A DNA stretch of 64,000 bases from Mycolicibacterium brisbanense (lineage in GTDB: Bacteria; Actinomycetota; Actinomycetes; Mycobacteriales; Mycobacteriaceae), in contig NZ_BCSX01000044.1 in the NCBI RefSeq assembly GCF_001570425.1, positions 208,455 to 272,454 of the forward strand, given 5' to 3'. Numbering within the stretch: position 1 is the stretch's first letter; every line of letters starts with the position of its first letter. Both the position numbers and the translations under genes were made by a program. Of this stretch, positions 40,875 through 49,601 are shown one piece after another. Below the pieces are notes generated by a model. That model saw only the letters and a program-made list of their open reading frames with translations, searched no databases and had not been told where the DNA came from.

Positions 40875-42038
40875 TCAGCCGATCGCCTTGGCCCAGTTGT
40901 CCGCCAGATACTTGGTGGCCGCCTCGGTTTGGGCCGGGGTGGGGATGACCACCTGCCCGTCGATCGACGGAAGCTTGGCGAACGCCGCCTTGTCGACGGT
41001 GCCCGCGACGGCCATCTGGTCGGCACGGACCGGTCGAACACCGCCCACCATGAACATGTTCTGGCCTTCGTCGCTGAACAGGAACTCCTGCCACAACCGC
41101 GCCGCGGCTGGATGCGGGGCCTCCTTGTTGATCGCCTGGAAGTAGTAGCCGGCGACGGCATGGTCCGGCGGCACCACGACCTGCCAGCTCGGCAGCTTCC
41201 GGGTTTCGGCGGCGTTGGTGTAGTTCCAGTCGATCACCACGGGAGTCTGGCCCGACTCGATGGTGGCCGGCGTCGGATCCACCGGCAGGAAATTGCCCGC
41301 CTGGTGCAGCTTTCCGAAGAAGTCGACGCCGGGGGCGATGTTGTCGGCCGACCCGCCCTGAGCCAGCGCCGCCATCACCACTCCGGAGAATGCGGCACCG
41401 GCCTGGGTGGGATCGCCGTTGAGAGCGACCTTTCCGTGGTACTCCGGCTTCAGCAGATCGTCGACGTTGGTGACGGCAGGCACTTTGGCCGAATCGAACC
41501 CGATCGACATGTAACCGCCATAGCCGTTGACCCAAACCCCGTTCGGGTCCTTGAACTTCGCCGGGATGGTGTCGAACGTCGCCACCTTGTACGGCGCGAA
41601 CATCGACGTGTTGGCCAGTGCCACAGCCTGTCCGAGGTCGAATACGTCAGGTGCGGCGCTCTTGCCCTTCTGCTGGTTGGCGGCGTTGATCTCTTCCTGG
41701 CTGGACGCGTCGGGCTGCGCCGAGTTGACCTTGATGCCGTACTTGTCGGAGAACGCCTTGATGATCGCGCCGTAGTTGGCCCAATCCGGGGGCAGCGCAA
41801 TGACGTTGAGTTCGCCCTCGGCCTTGGCCGCGGTAACCAGCCCGTCCATGCCGCCGAACGCCTCGGCGGAGGTGGCCTCGGCGGCCTTGACCCCCGATTG
41901 GGTTTGCGCGCCACCGTTGTCTTTCTGCGGTGGGGCGCACGCCACCACACCGGTGGCGACCAGGGCCGTGACGGCGGCGATGATGCCCGGGATCAGTTTG
42001 GGCTGCGAAGTTCTGGGACGCGCTGTTCTGGAAAGCAT
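40875..42038 (-). CDS. ABC importer solute-binding lipoprotein (family 1)
   Basis: The 387-residue lipoprotein has a lipobox ending VVAC at about residue 34. The mature part has the periplasmic-binding-fold order LNVIALPPDWANYGAIIKAF, then DVFDLGQAVALANTSM, PVVIDWNYTNAAETRKL and a C-terminal EGQNMFMVGG. It resembles polyamine/ferric/phosphonate-binding proteins. It starts the operon for the two permeases and the ATPase. Ligand unknown; no strict iron-tyrosine pattern was recognised. Confidence 0.9.
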   Translation of the reverse strand: MLSRTARPRTSQPKLIPGIIAAVTALVATGVVACAPPQKDNGGAQTQSGVKAAEATSAEAFGGMDGLVTAAKAEGELNVIALPPDWANYGAIIKAFSDKYGIKVNSAQPDASSQEEINAANQQKGKSAAPDVFDLGQAVALANTSMFAPYKVATFDTIPAKFKDPNGVWVNGYGGYMSIGFDSAKVPAVTNVDDLLKPEYHGKVALNGDPTQAGAAFSGVVMAALAQGGSADNIAPGVDFFGKLHQAGNFLPVDPTPATIESGQTPVVIDWNYTNAAETRKLPSWQVVVPPDHAVAGYYFQAINKEAPHPAAARLWQEFLFSDEGQNMFMVGGVRPVRADQMAVAGTVDKAAFAKLPSIDGQVVIPTPAQTEAATKYLADNWAKAIG

Positions 42039-42244
42039 TGCCAACCTTCCGATGATCAGAAAGCGCAGCAATGGCGCCGCGGTTACCGACACTGGTCGCT
42101 GCGGTGAATGGCTCCGGCGGGACGTCCGAACCCTACCGTGACCGACCATCGCCGGGGGCGCATTCCGTCATCGCCGGGTTTCATCCTCGTGTCGACATTG
42201 CGATCATCACGCGTTCATGCAGGTCGTGGCGCTAGCATCAGAAC

Positions 42245-42766
42245 GTGGCTGAACCTGAGGCAGCTGGTCGCTTCGACTACCTCTGGGCCGACGCTGCGCC
42301 GGAAACCCCCGGCGGGGATGCCCCCGCACCAGCCGGTGGAGCCGAACCAGAGGCGGACGGCTTCGACGCGTTCGACGCCACGACCTGGAATTTCAAGCCC
42401 GCGCCGGTGCCGTGGTACCGCACCCGCGGGGCCGCGGTGGCACTCGGCGCGGCTGCGCTGGCCACCGCAGCCATCGTGGTGTCGCTGGTGCTGTTGATCG
42501 TTCGCAATCCGTCATCCACCGGCGACCGGACCCCGACGTCGGCGACGACGACCGCGTCGAGTCCTACTGCGCCTCCGCCGCCCCCGTTACGGGCCGGCCT
42601 TTCGCCCGCTCCGCCTCCGCCGCCGCCACCTCCGCCTGCCGCGCCGCCGCCGAGCCAGGCGCCGGCCTACCGGCCGACGTATCAGCAGACACCCACCAAG
42701 CGGCCCGAGATCAACGTCACCCGAACGCCGTACAGCGTGGCGCCACAGCCAAGACACACACACTGA
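42245..42766 (+). CDS. Proline-rich single-pass membrane protein
   Basis: The 173-residue protein has an acidic N-terminal region (about 1-60), one transmembrane segment (AVALGAAALATAAIVVSLVL) and a C-terminal tail with long runs of proline. The start is GTG 42245. The topology predicts the proline-rich tail outside, where it could span the cell wall. Similar mycobacterial proteins have no fixed function. Confidence 0.75.
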   Translation: MAEPEAAGRFDYLWADAAPETPGGDAPAPAGGAEPEADGFDAFDATTWNFKPAPVPWYRTRGAAVALGAAALATAAIVVSLVLLIVRNPSSTGDRTPTSATTTASSPTAPPPPPLRAGLSPAPPPPPPPPPAAPPPSQAPAYRPTYQQTPTKRPEINVTRTPYSVAPQPRHTH

Positions 42767-42793
42767 CCCAGCCGTTGCTTCTACGCTGAACGC

Positions 42794-43228
42794 ATGGCCG
42801 AGTTCGATGCAACCGGGTTCAACGCCATCGAGCAGTTCGCCGGCACGCCCACCGCAGTCCTGGCGACCCTGGGCCCCGCGGGCGCCCCGCACCTGGTTCC
42901 GGTGGTGTTCGCGGTGCATCGCGGCACCGAAGGCGTCACCATCTACACCGCAGTCGACGCGAAACGAAAGTCGACGCAGAAGCTGCGCAGGCTGGCCAAC
43001 ATCGAACGCGACCCGCGGGTGAGCCTGCTCGCCGACCACTACGACGACGACTGGTCGCAGCTGTGGTGGGTGCGGGCCGACGGGCACGGGGCAACCCACT
43101 ACAGCGGCGACGAGATGGCGACCGGCTACGCCCTGCTGCGCGCCAAATACCGCCAGTACGAACGGATCGCGCTCGACGGCCCAGTCGTCACCATCGAGGT
43201 CACGCGCTGGTCGTCCTGGCAGGCCTGA
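42794..43228 (+). CDS. TIGR03668-like F420-dependent PPOX oxidoreductase
   Basis: The 144-residue protein has PTAVLATLGPAGAPHLVPVV and KSTQKLRRLANIERDPRVSL, a split-barrel pattern specific to this deazaflavin-binding PPOX group. DWSQLWWVRADG follows. The close neighbour of fusA2 in M. tuberculosis (Rv0121c) belongs to the same group, which supports conserved gene order. Substrate unknown. Confidence 0.87.
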   Translation: MAEFDATGFNAIEQFAGTPTAVLATLGPAGAPHLVPVVFAVHRGTEGVTIYTAVDAKRKSTQKLRRLANIERDPRVSLLADHYDDDWSQLWWVRADGHGATHYSGDEMATGYALLRAKYRQYERIALDGPVVTIEVTRWSSWQA

Positions 43229-43237
43229 TCCAGAGCG

Positions 43238-43600
43238 CTAGGCGGGCACCTTGTCGAGGAAGCCCAGCACCCTGTCGATGCGGCCGGTGTCGTCGGTGGT
43301 CGCCACGTCGAATCCGACGATCGGCGCTTCCCCTGAGCCCGGCCCGAGTTCCCAGCGGAACCGGAACTGGTCGTGGTGGCCGTCGACAGGCCCGGCCAGC
43401 GTGAACGTCAGCCCGGGAAACTGTTGTTGCACAGCCCCGATCATCTGCACGATCGCGTCCCGCCCCTCGGCGACACCCATCGGATCCACGTACCGAGCCT
43501 GCTCGCTGTAGAGCTGGTCGACAGCTGCGCGGCGGGCAAGTGCATCGGTTTCGTTCCACGTGTCGATGTAGCGCTGGGCGAGATCTTCATAGTCGGCCAT
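43238..43600 (-). CDS. SnoaL/NTF2-like protein
   Basis: The 120-residue protein starts MADYEDLAQRYIDTWNETDA and has the NTF2-fold order with ARYVDPMGVAEGRDAIVQMI in the centre. The form matches SnoaL-like enzymes or ligand-binding proteins. It converges with the PPOX gene and diverges from fusA2 over 175 bp. No catalytic residues can be assigned. Confidence 0.8.
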   Translation of the reverse strand: MADYEDLAQRYIDTWNETDALARRAAVDQLYSEQARYVDPMGVAEGRDAIVQMIGAVQQQFPGLTFTLAGPVDGHHDQFRFRWELGPGSGEAPIVGFDVATTDDTGRIDRVLGFLDKVPA

Positions 43601-43775
43601 GGTGTCCTCATCTGGTCGGCACCCTTTGCGGTGCGGTTTGTCGGTCCCCCACACCTTGTTCCACGCCAGCAGCTGCTGTCGATTACGTCGCAGGTAGTCG
43701 CCGACGCGACCGCTCAGCCCTTGTGCTGTAGGTCACATCGGGGAATGGTGGAAAGGGATCTCAGGAGGACATGTC

Positions 43776-45953
43776 ATGGCGGACAGGACGGCCTCTGCGG
43801 CCGGCAACGGAGCCCTACCGACCGCGGAGCGCCCGGAGGCGATCCGCAACATCGCACTGGTCGGGCCGTCGGGCGCAGGGAAAACCACACTCGTCGATGC
43901 CTTGCTGATGGCAGGCGGGGTGCTGACCCGCGTCGGCTCGGTGCTGGACGGCTCGACGGTATGCGACTTCGACGATGCCGAGATCGCCCAGCAGCGTTCG
44001 GTCGGGCTTGCGCTGGCGTCGTTGCAGCACAACGGGATCAAGGTGAATCTCATCGACACCCCCGGGTATGCCGACTTCGTCGGGGAGCTGCGGGCCGGCC
44101 TGCGGGCGGCGGACTGCGCGCTGTTCGTCGTCGCGGCCAACGAAACCGTGGACGAGCCGACAAAGGCGTTGTGGCAGGAGTGCAGCGCGGTCGGGATGCC
44201 GCGTGCCGTGGCGATCACCAAGCTCGACCATGCCCGGGCCAACTACGCCAACGCGCTGGCCACCGCACAGCAGGCGTTCGGCGACAAGGTGCTGCCGCTG
44301 TATTTCCCGGCAGGGGATGGCGTCATCGGGTTGATCACCCAGACCCAGTACGACTACTCCGACGGCAAGCACTCGTCGCACGCGCCCGCCGACTCGTACT
44401 CCGACGAGATCGCCGAGCTCCGTGGGTCGCTCATCGAGGGGATCATCGAAGAGTCCGAAGACGAGACGCTGATGGAGCGCTACCTCGGCGGTGAGGACAT
44501 CGACCAGAACGCGCTCATCGAAGACCTTGAGAAGGCCGTCGCGCGCGGCTCGTTCTTCCCGGTGATCCCGGTGTGCAGCGGTTCGGGCATCGGCACGCTG
44601 GAACTGCTCGAGGTCGCCACCCGCGGCTTCCCGGCGCCGCCGCACCACCGTCTGCCCGAGGTGTTCACCCCTGCGGGCGCTCCCCGCAAGGCCTTGGCGT
44701 GCGACCCGTCCGGACCACTGCTGGCCGAGGTGGTGAAGACCACGTCGGATCCCTACGTCGGCAGGGTCAGCCTGGTCCGGATGTTCTCCGGCACCATAAG
44801 GCCCGACGCGACAGTGCACGTGTCGGGCCATTTTTCGGCCTTCGTACCGAATGGCAGCGCACCCGGCGCCGAGGCCGGCGCGCATGCGACGACCGGACAC
44901 GCCGACCACGATGAGGACGAGCGTATCGGCACGCTGTCCTTCCCCTTGGGCAAGCAACAGCGTCCGGCACCGATGGTGGTGGCCGGTGACATCTGCGCGA
45001 TCGGCAAGCTCAGTCGCGCCGAGACCGGCGACACGCTGAGCGACAAGGCCGATCCGCTGGTGCTGCGACCGTGGACCATGCCCGACCCGCTGCTGCCGGT
45101 GGCCGTGCAACCACGCGCGAAGTCCGACGAGGACAAGCTCTCGGTCGGATTGCAGCGCCTGGCCGCCGAGGACCCGACGCTGCGCATCGAGCAGAACCCG
45201 GAGACCCACCAGATCGTGTTGTGGTGCATGGGTGAGGCGCACGCGGGCGTCGTGCTCGACGCCCTGTCGCGGCGGTACGGCGTATCGGTCGACACCGTCC
45301 CGCTGCGCGTCCCGTTGCGAGAGACGTTCGGCGGCAAGGCAAAAGGCCATGGTCGGCATGTAAAGCAGTCCGGTGGGCACGGCCAGTACGCGGTGTGCGA
45401 CATCGAGGTAGTGCCGTTGCCGGAAGGGTCGGGCTTCGAGTTCGTCGACAAGGTGGTGGGCGGCGCCGTTCCGCGCCAGTTCATCCCGAGCGTCGAGAAG
45501 GGCGTGCGCGCCCAGATGGAGAAGGGGGTCGGTTCGGAGCTCGGTTATCCCGTCGTCGACATCCGGGTCACCCTCGTCGACGGCAAGGCCCACAGCGTCG
45601 ACTCATCGGATTTCGCGTTCCAGATGGCGGGCGGACTGGCACTGCGGGAGGCCGCTGCCACCACCCGGGTGAACCTGCTGGAGCCGGTCGATGACGTGAC
45701 GGTGGTGGTGCCCGACGACCTCGTCGGCTCGGTGATGAGCGATCTGTCCAGCCGGCGGGGTCGCGTGGTCGGTACCGACAAGGTCGGTGAGGATCGCACG
45801 GCGGTGAAGGCTGAGATCCCCGAGATCGAGCTGACCCGGTACGCCATCGATCTGCGGTCGCTGTCGCATGGCTCTGGGTCTTTCACGCGCTCATTCGCCC
45901 GATATGAGCCGATGCCGGAGACGGCGGCGGCCCGGGTACGCAGCGAGGAATAA
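43776..45953 (+). CDS. fusA2: Elongation factor G-like protein EF-G2
   Basis: The 725-residue GTPase has G1 GPSGAGKTT (30-38), G3 DTPGYADF (94-101), and TKLD in place of the canonical NKxD. It keeps domains II-V of EF-G, including LSRRYGVSVDTVPLRVPLRE and GHGQYAVCDIEVVPL. EF-G2 of mycobacteria is reported to bind GTP but to be dispensable for normal translation. AGGAGG is eight bases before the ATG. It lies by the PPOX gene, as in M. tuberculosis. Confidence 0.95.
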   Translation: MADRTASAAGNGALPTAERPEAIRNIALVGPSGAGKTTLVDALLMAGGVLTRVGSVLDGSTVCDFDDAEIAQQRSVGLALASLQHNGIKVNLIDTPGYADFVGELRAGLRAADCALFVVAANETVDEPTKALWQECSAVGMPRAVAITKLDHARANYANALATAQQAFGDKVLPLYFPAGDGVIGLITQTQYDYSDGKHSSHAPADSYSDEIAELRGSLIEGIIEESEDETLMERYLGGEDIDQNALIEDLEKAVARGSFFPVIPVCSGSGIGTLELLEVATRGFPAPPHHRLPEVFTPAGAPRKALACDPSGPLLAEVVKTTSDPYVGRVSLVRMFSGTIRPDATVHVSGHFSAFVPNGSAPGAEAGAHATTGHADHDEDERIGTLSFPLGKQQRPAPMVVAGDICAIGKLSRAETGDTLSDKADPLVLRPWTMPDPLLPVAVQPRAKSDEDKLSVGLQRLAAEDPTLRIEQNPETHQIVLWCMGEAHAGVVLDALSRRYGVSVDTVPLRVPLRETFGGKAKGHGRHVKQSGGHGQYAVCDIEVVPLPEGSGFEFVDKVVGGAVPRQFIPSVEKGVRAQMEKGVGSELGYPVVDIRVTLVDGKAHSVDSSDFAFQMAGGLALREAAATTRVNLLEPVDDVTVVVPDDLVGSVMSDLSSRRGRVVGTDKVGEDRTAVKAEIPEIELTRYAIDLRSLSHGSGSFTRSFARYEPMPETAAARVRSEE

Positions 45954-45962
45954 CCGGGCGGT

Positions 45963-46523
45963 TCAGCTGTCGATCTCGGTGTATAGCGCTTCTGAGCCGG
46001 CATCGGCTTCGAGCTGGACGTCGAAGGTGTTGAGCGCCAACGCGAGTGTGCCGTAGCCGCCGACCGTGAACATCAGATCCATGCGCTGCTGATCGTCGAG
46101 CCGTTCGCCCAGAGCGGTCCAGGTGTCCGGCCCGATCCGCGAACCGGAATGCAGCTCGTCGACCGCGTGGAGTACGACCTGATCGAATTCGTCTGCGGCG
46201 AAACCGCTTTGGGCCGCGGTGATGTCCTCGTCGGTGAGGCCCAGCCGACGTGCGATGACGGCGTGGTGTCCCCACTCGTATCCGCAGCCGTGGTGGTGGG
46301 CGGTGCGCAGGATCACCAGTTCCCTGATGCGTTCGGGCAGCCGCGAGGACTTCTGCAAATAGGTGTTGAAGGGCAGGAAGCGACCAGCCAACTCGGGATG
46401 TCTGACCAGGGTCGCCAACGCGTTGCCCACGTCGTCGGCGTTTCGGCGCTCCGGTGGCACCGTGCCGGCCAGCGCCTCACGCGCATGGTCGTCCCAGTCT
46501 TCAGCCGGTAGTGGCGTCAGCAT
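45963..46523 (-). CDS. Carboxymuconolactone decarboxylase/AhpD-like protein
   Basis: The 186-residue protein has an all-helical AhpD-like core with RELVILRTAHHHGCGYEWGH, the usual E...C..H pattern but with one Cys rather than CxxC. It may be a decarboxylase or peroxidase-like enzyme. The start is ATG 46523 behind AAGGGATC. It is divergent from the orphan mce gene over 252 bp, which hold a promoter-like AT-rich block at about 46660-46745. Confidence 0.87.
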   Translation of the reverse strand: MLTPLPAEDWDDHAREALAGTVPPERRNADDVGNALATLVRHPELAGRFLPFNTYLQKSSRLPERIRELVILRTAHHHGCGYEWGHHAVIARRLGLTDEDITAAQSGFAADEFDQVVLHAVDELHSGSRIGPDTWTALGERLDDQQRMDLMFTVGGYGTLALALNTFDVQLEADAGSEALYTEIDS

Positions 46524-46775
46524 TGTTGATCCCTTCTGCGACCGCATCACCGCGCGGCGACCGATCTCCCCGACCGATCACAATGTAGATGAGCTAAACG
46601 TACACCCGGCCGCCATCACGCAGGGCCGTATCGCCATCACGTGACCCCCGTCTCGTTACCCCCACGGCTTTGATATGCACCGCAATCGACCCGATTGAGT
46701 TGCTTTTATCTCCACTCATTTGAGAAAGTTTGACCAGCTTAGCTTTTGGCTGCGTCAATAATCGGAGGTTTGCAC

Positions 46776-48020
46776 GTGGCCTCATCCTCGGCCGGATTAC
46801 GGAGCGGCTTGGAGCAGCGGTTCAGGCATTGGCGCTATGACCCGCCGTACAAGACGACCTTCTTCGTCTTCGCCACGGCCATTGTGGTGATCCTGGCACT
46901 GACATGGATGCAGTTCCGCGGCGCATTCGAGCCCAAGACACAGTTGACCGTGCTGTCCGGCCGGGCGGGCTTGTCGATGGATCCCGGTTCGAAGGTCACC
47001 TACAACGGCGTGCCGATAGGCCGGCTGGCCTCTGTCGACGTGGTCGATGTCGGGGACAACCCCGAAGCCAGGTTGCTGCTCGACGTCGATCCGAAATACC
47101 TGCATCTCATTCCGGAAAATGTGCACGCTGAATTGCGGGCCACCACGGTGTTCGGCAACAAGTACATATCGTTCGTCTCGCCGGACAACCCGTCGACGCA
47201 GCGGTTGTCGGCCGAAACCCCCATTCGGGCTCAGGGTGTGACCACAGAGTTCAACACGCTGTTCGAGACCATCACCGCGATCTCCGAGCAGGTCGACCCG
47301 ATCAAGCTCAACGAGACCCTGACCGCGACGGCCCAGGCCCTCGACGGCCTGGGCGACAAATTCGGCCAGTCGATCGTCAACAGCAACACCATCCTGGCCG
47401 ACCTCAATCCGCGCATGCCCCAGATCCGCCACGACATCACGGCGTTGGCCGACCTCAGCGAGATCTACGCCAACGCGTCACCGGACCTGTGGAACGGGCT
47501 CACCAACGCCGTCACCACCGCCCACACCCTCAACGACCAACGCGGCAACCTCGACCAAGCCCTCGTCGCCGCAGTCGGCTTCGGCAACACCGGCGGTGAC
47601 ATCTTCGAACGCGGCGGCCCCTACCTGGTCCGCGGCGCCCAGGACCTGCTGCCGGTCAGCGCGATGTTCGACCGCAACAGCCCTGCGCTGTACTGCATGA
47701 TCCACAACTACTACGAGGCCGCGCCGGCGTTCGCCCAGCAGACCCGCAACGGTTACTCGTTCCTGCTGCACGACTCGCTCGTCGGCGCGGGCAACGCGTA
47801 CGTGTATCCGGACAACCTGCCCCGGGTGAACGCCAAGGGCGGCCCCGAGGGACGGCCCGGCTGCTGGCAACCCATCACCCGGGATCTGTGGCCCGCGCCG
47901 TATCTGGTGTTCGACACCGGTGCGTCGATCGCGCCGTACAACCACTTCGAACTCGGCCAACCGCTGACGTCGGAGTACGTCTGGGGCCGCCAGATCGGCG
48001 AGCACACCATCAATCCGTGA
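46776..48020 (+). CDS. Orphan Mce-family protein (MceA-like)
   Basis: The 414-residue protein has one N-terminal membrane helix (TTFFVFATAIVVILALTWMQ) and an MCE/MlaD domain with SGRAGLSMDPGSKVTYNGVP (about 60-79). A helical segment and a Cys-containing C-terminal part follow, as in MceA proteins. GGAGG is seven bases before the GTG. Unlike canonical mce operons there are no yrbE permeases or mceB-F genes beside it. It may supply an alternative subunit to a lipid importer encoded elsewhere. Confidence 0.9.
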   Translation: MASSSAGLRSGLEQRFRHWRYDPPYKTTFFVFATAIVVILALTWMQFRGAFEPKTQLTVLSGRAGLSMDPGSKVTYNGVPIGRLASVDVVDVGDNPEARLLLDVDPKYLHLIPENVHAELRATTVFGNKYISFVSPDNPSTQRLSAETPIRAQGVTTEFNTLFETITAISEQVDPIKLNETLTATAQALDGLGDKFGQSIVNSNTILADLNPRMPQIRHDITALADLSEIYANASPDLWNGLTNAVTTAHTLNDQRGNLDQALVAAVGFGNTGGDIFERGGPYLVRGAQDLLPVSAMFDRNSPALYCMIHNYYEAAPAFAQQTRNGYSFLLHDSLVGAGNAYVYPDNLPRVNAKGGPEGRPGCWQPITRDLWPAPYLVFDTGASIAPYNHFELGQPLTSEYVWGRQIGEHTINP

Positions 48021-48918
48021 CGGTGCTCACCGACCGGCGCCCCACCTGGGCTTCGAGCTTCTCCTCGTAGGCACCCTCGTCGCGGCCCAGCGCGATGGTT
48101 GCGGCGGCCATCGCACAGATCGACAGAGTCAAGGCGATGGGCTCCAACCCGGTGATCGACATGTGCTCACCCAGCACGACCGAACCGAGCACCACCGCCA
48201 CCACCGGTTCGAGCACCAGCATGGTCGGCACCGAGGTCTGCAGCGACCCGGCGTGAAACGCCGACTGCTGCAAGAGCGTTGCCACGAGCCCCAGCACCAG
48301 CACCAGGTACAGGGCAGGTGTGGTCAGCGCGGTGAGCACACTGCCCTCGGCGACCAGGTGCATGACGATCTTGGTCAGCACCGCCACCACGCCGAACATC
48401 ACGCCCACCGCGGCGGCCAGCAGTACGGCGCGACGCCAATTGGTGCTGCGCATCGCGGCCAGGACGAACAGGGACACCACGCCGACACACACCACCGCGA
48501 CGATCAGCGTGGTGGACACGGGAACCCGATACAAGCCGGTGCTTGCGCGGGCGATCACGACGAACACGGTCAACGCAGCCGTCAGCAACAGGGCCCACAG
48601 CCACTCGCCGCGGCTGACGCGCCGGCCCGCCAGCCGGGCGCTGAGGGGCAGGGCGAACAACAACGCCGACACCAGCACCGGCTGCACCAAAAGCAACGAT
48701 CCGAAACCCAGCGCCAGCGCCTGAAACGCGTACCCGGCTACCGCGGACGCGGTGCCGAGCCACCACAACTTGCGGCGCAGCAGGGTCCGCAGCATGACCG
48801 TGCTGACACCCTTTTCGGCAGGCACGTCCATGGTGGCGCGTTGCCGGACCACGATGCCGACCGCGGCGAAAACCGCTGCGCACAGCGCGAACAGCACCGC
48901 CAGACCGTTGCCGAGCAA
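48010..48918 (-). CDS. DMT-superfamily (EamA-like) membrane transporter
   Basis: The 302-residue protein has about ten hydrophobic helices in two halves. Signatures include YAFQALALGFGSLLLVQPVL and LQTSVPTMLVLEPVVAVVLG, typical of EamA/DMT permeases. The most likely start is TTG 48918 with GAAAGGGG ten bases upstream. The 3' end overlaps the mce gene by 11 bp. Direction of transport and substrate unknown. Confidence 0.83.
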   Translation of the reverse strand: MLGNGLAVLFALCAAVFAAVGIVVRQRATMDVPAEKGVSTVMLRTLLRRKLWWLGTASAVAGYAFQALALGFGSLLLVQPVLVSALLFALPLSARLAGRRVSRGEWLWALLLTAALTVFVVIARASTGLYRVPVSTTLIVAVVCVGVVSLFVLAAMRSTNWRRAVLLAAAVGVMFGVVAVLTKIVMHLVAEGSVLTALTTPALYLVLVLGLVATLLQQSAFHAGSLQTSVPTMLVLEPVVAVVLGSVVLGEHMSITGLEPIALTLSICAMAAATIALGRDEGAYEEKLEAQVGRRSVSTVTD

Positions 48919-49007
48919 GCCTCGTCAACCCCTTTCGGGCCGGTCGGCCCCTGAACGCCAGTCACCTTCAACCGTAGAGTGCCTGACGCCCTCGCGCCGG
49001 TCCGGGT

Positions 49008-49340
49008 CTATCCGACTTCCAGATGCTGCTGCTCAGGCTGCTGCGGTGGCGCAGCGTCGGGCACAGAATCCGATTCGGGCGCGGCCGCAGGCTCCGGCTT
49101 GGCCTCGAGCCGGGTCTCCGGGGCGATCTTGTCGTTCACCGTGGCGACCGCGGAGTCGACGCGGTTGACGGCGTTGTCGCACATGTCGCGGACCCGGCCG
49201 CTGGCCGTCTCAACGTCATCGGCCGCGCTGCGCAGGTAAGCCCTGACGTTGATCCGCAGCCGTTCGCCGGCATTGCGCGCGCGACGCCGCAAGCGGTCGT
49301 CGACCTCGACGGTGACGTATGGCAATAGCCGAAATCTCAT
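49008..49340 (-). CDS. Mycobacterial hypothetical protein with amphipathic helix
   Basis: The 110-residue protein starts MRFRLLPYVTVEVDDRLRRR and continues as a long amphipathic helix rich in Arg and Asp, then an Ala/Pro/Glu-rich tail. It has no signal peptide or membrane helix. GGAGCGGGG precedes the ATG at 49340; a GTG at 49376 would extend it by 12 residues. Function unknown. It could be peripheral to membrane or DNA. Confidence 0.65.
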   Translation of the reverse strand: MRFRLLPYVTVEVDDRLRRRARNAGERLRINVRAYLRSAADDVETASGRVRDMCDNAVNRVDSAVATVNDKIAPETRLEAKPEPAAAPESDSVPDAAPPQQPEQQHLEVG

Positions 49341-49601
49341 CTGCCCCGCTCCCATCGCCGGAATGTTATTGCTCACAGTAGCGCCGTAATGCCAGGCTGG
49401 GGAGCCGGACGTGACCGGCGCCGCAGCCAGCGGTCGGTGCTGTGCGCGTCACATCCGACATACCCACCAGGCGCCCGCCACGCACGTGTCGCGGCGTGTC
49501 GGAGTTCTTGGCTCAACCGAGTTCCTGCGGATGCGGTTTCGTGATCGGGCCGCCGTAGCGTTCGGGACCCGTACGGTTCCGCCCGCCACCAGGAGTTGAC
49601 G

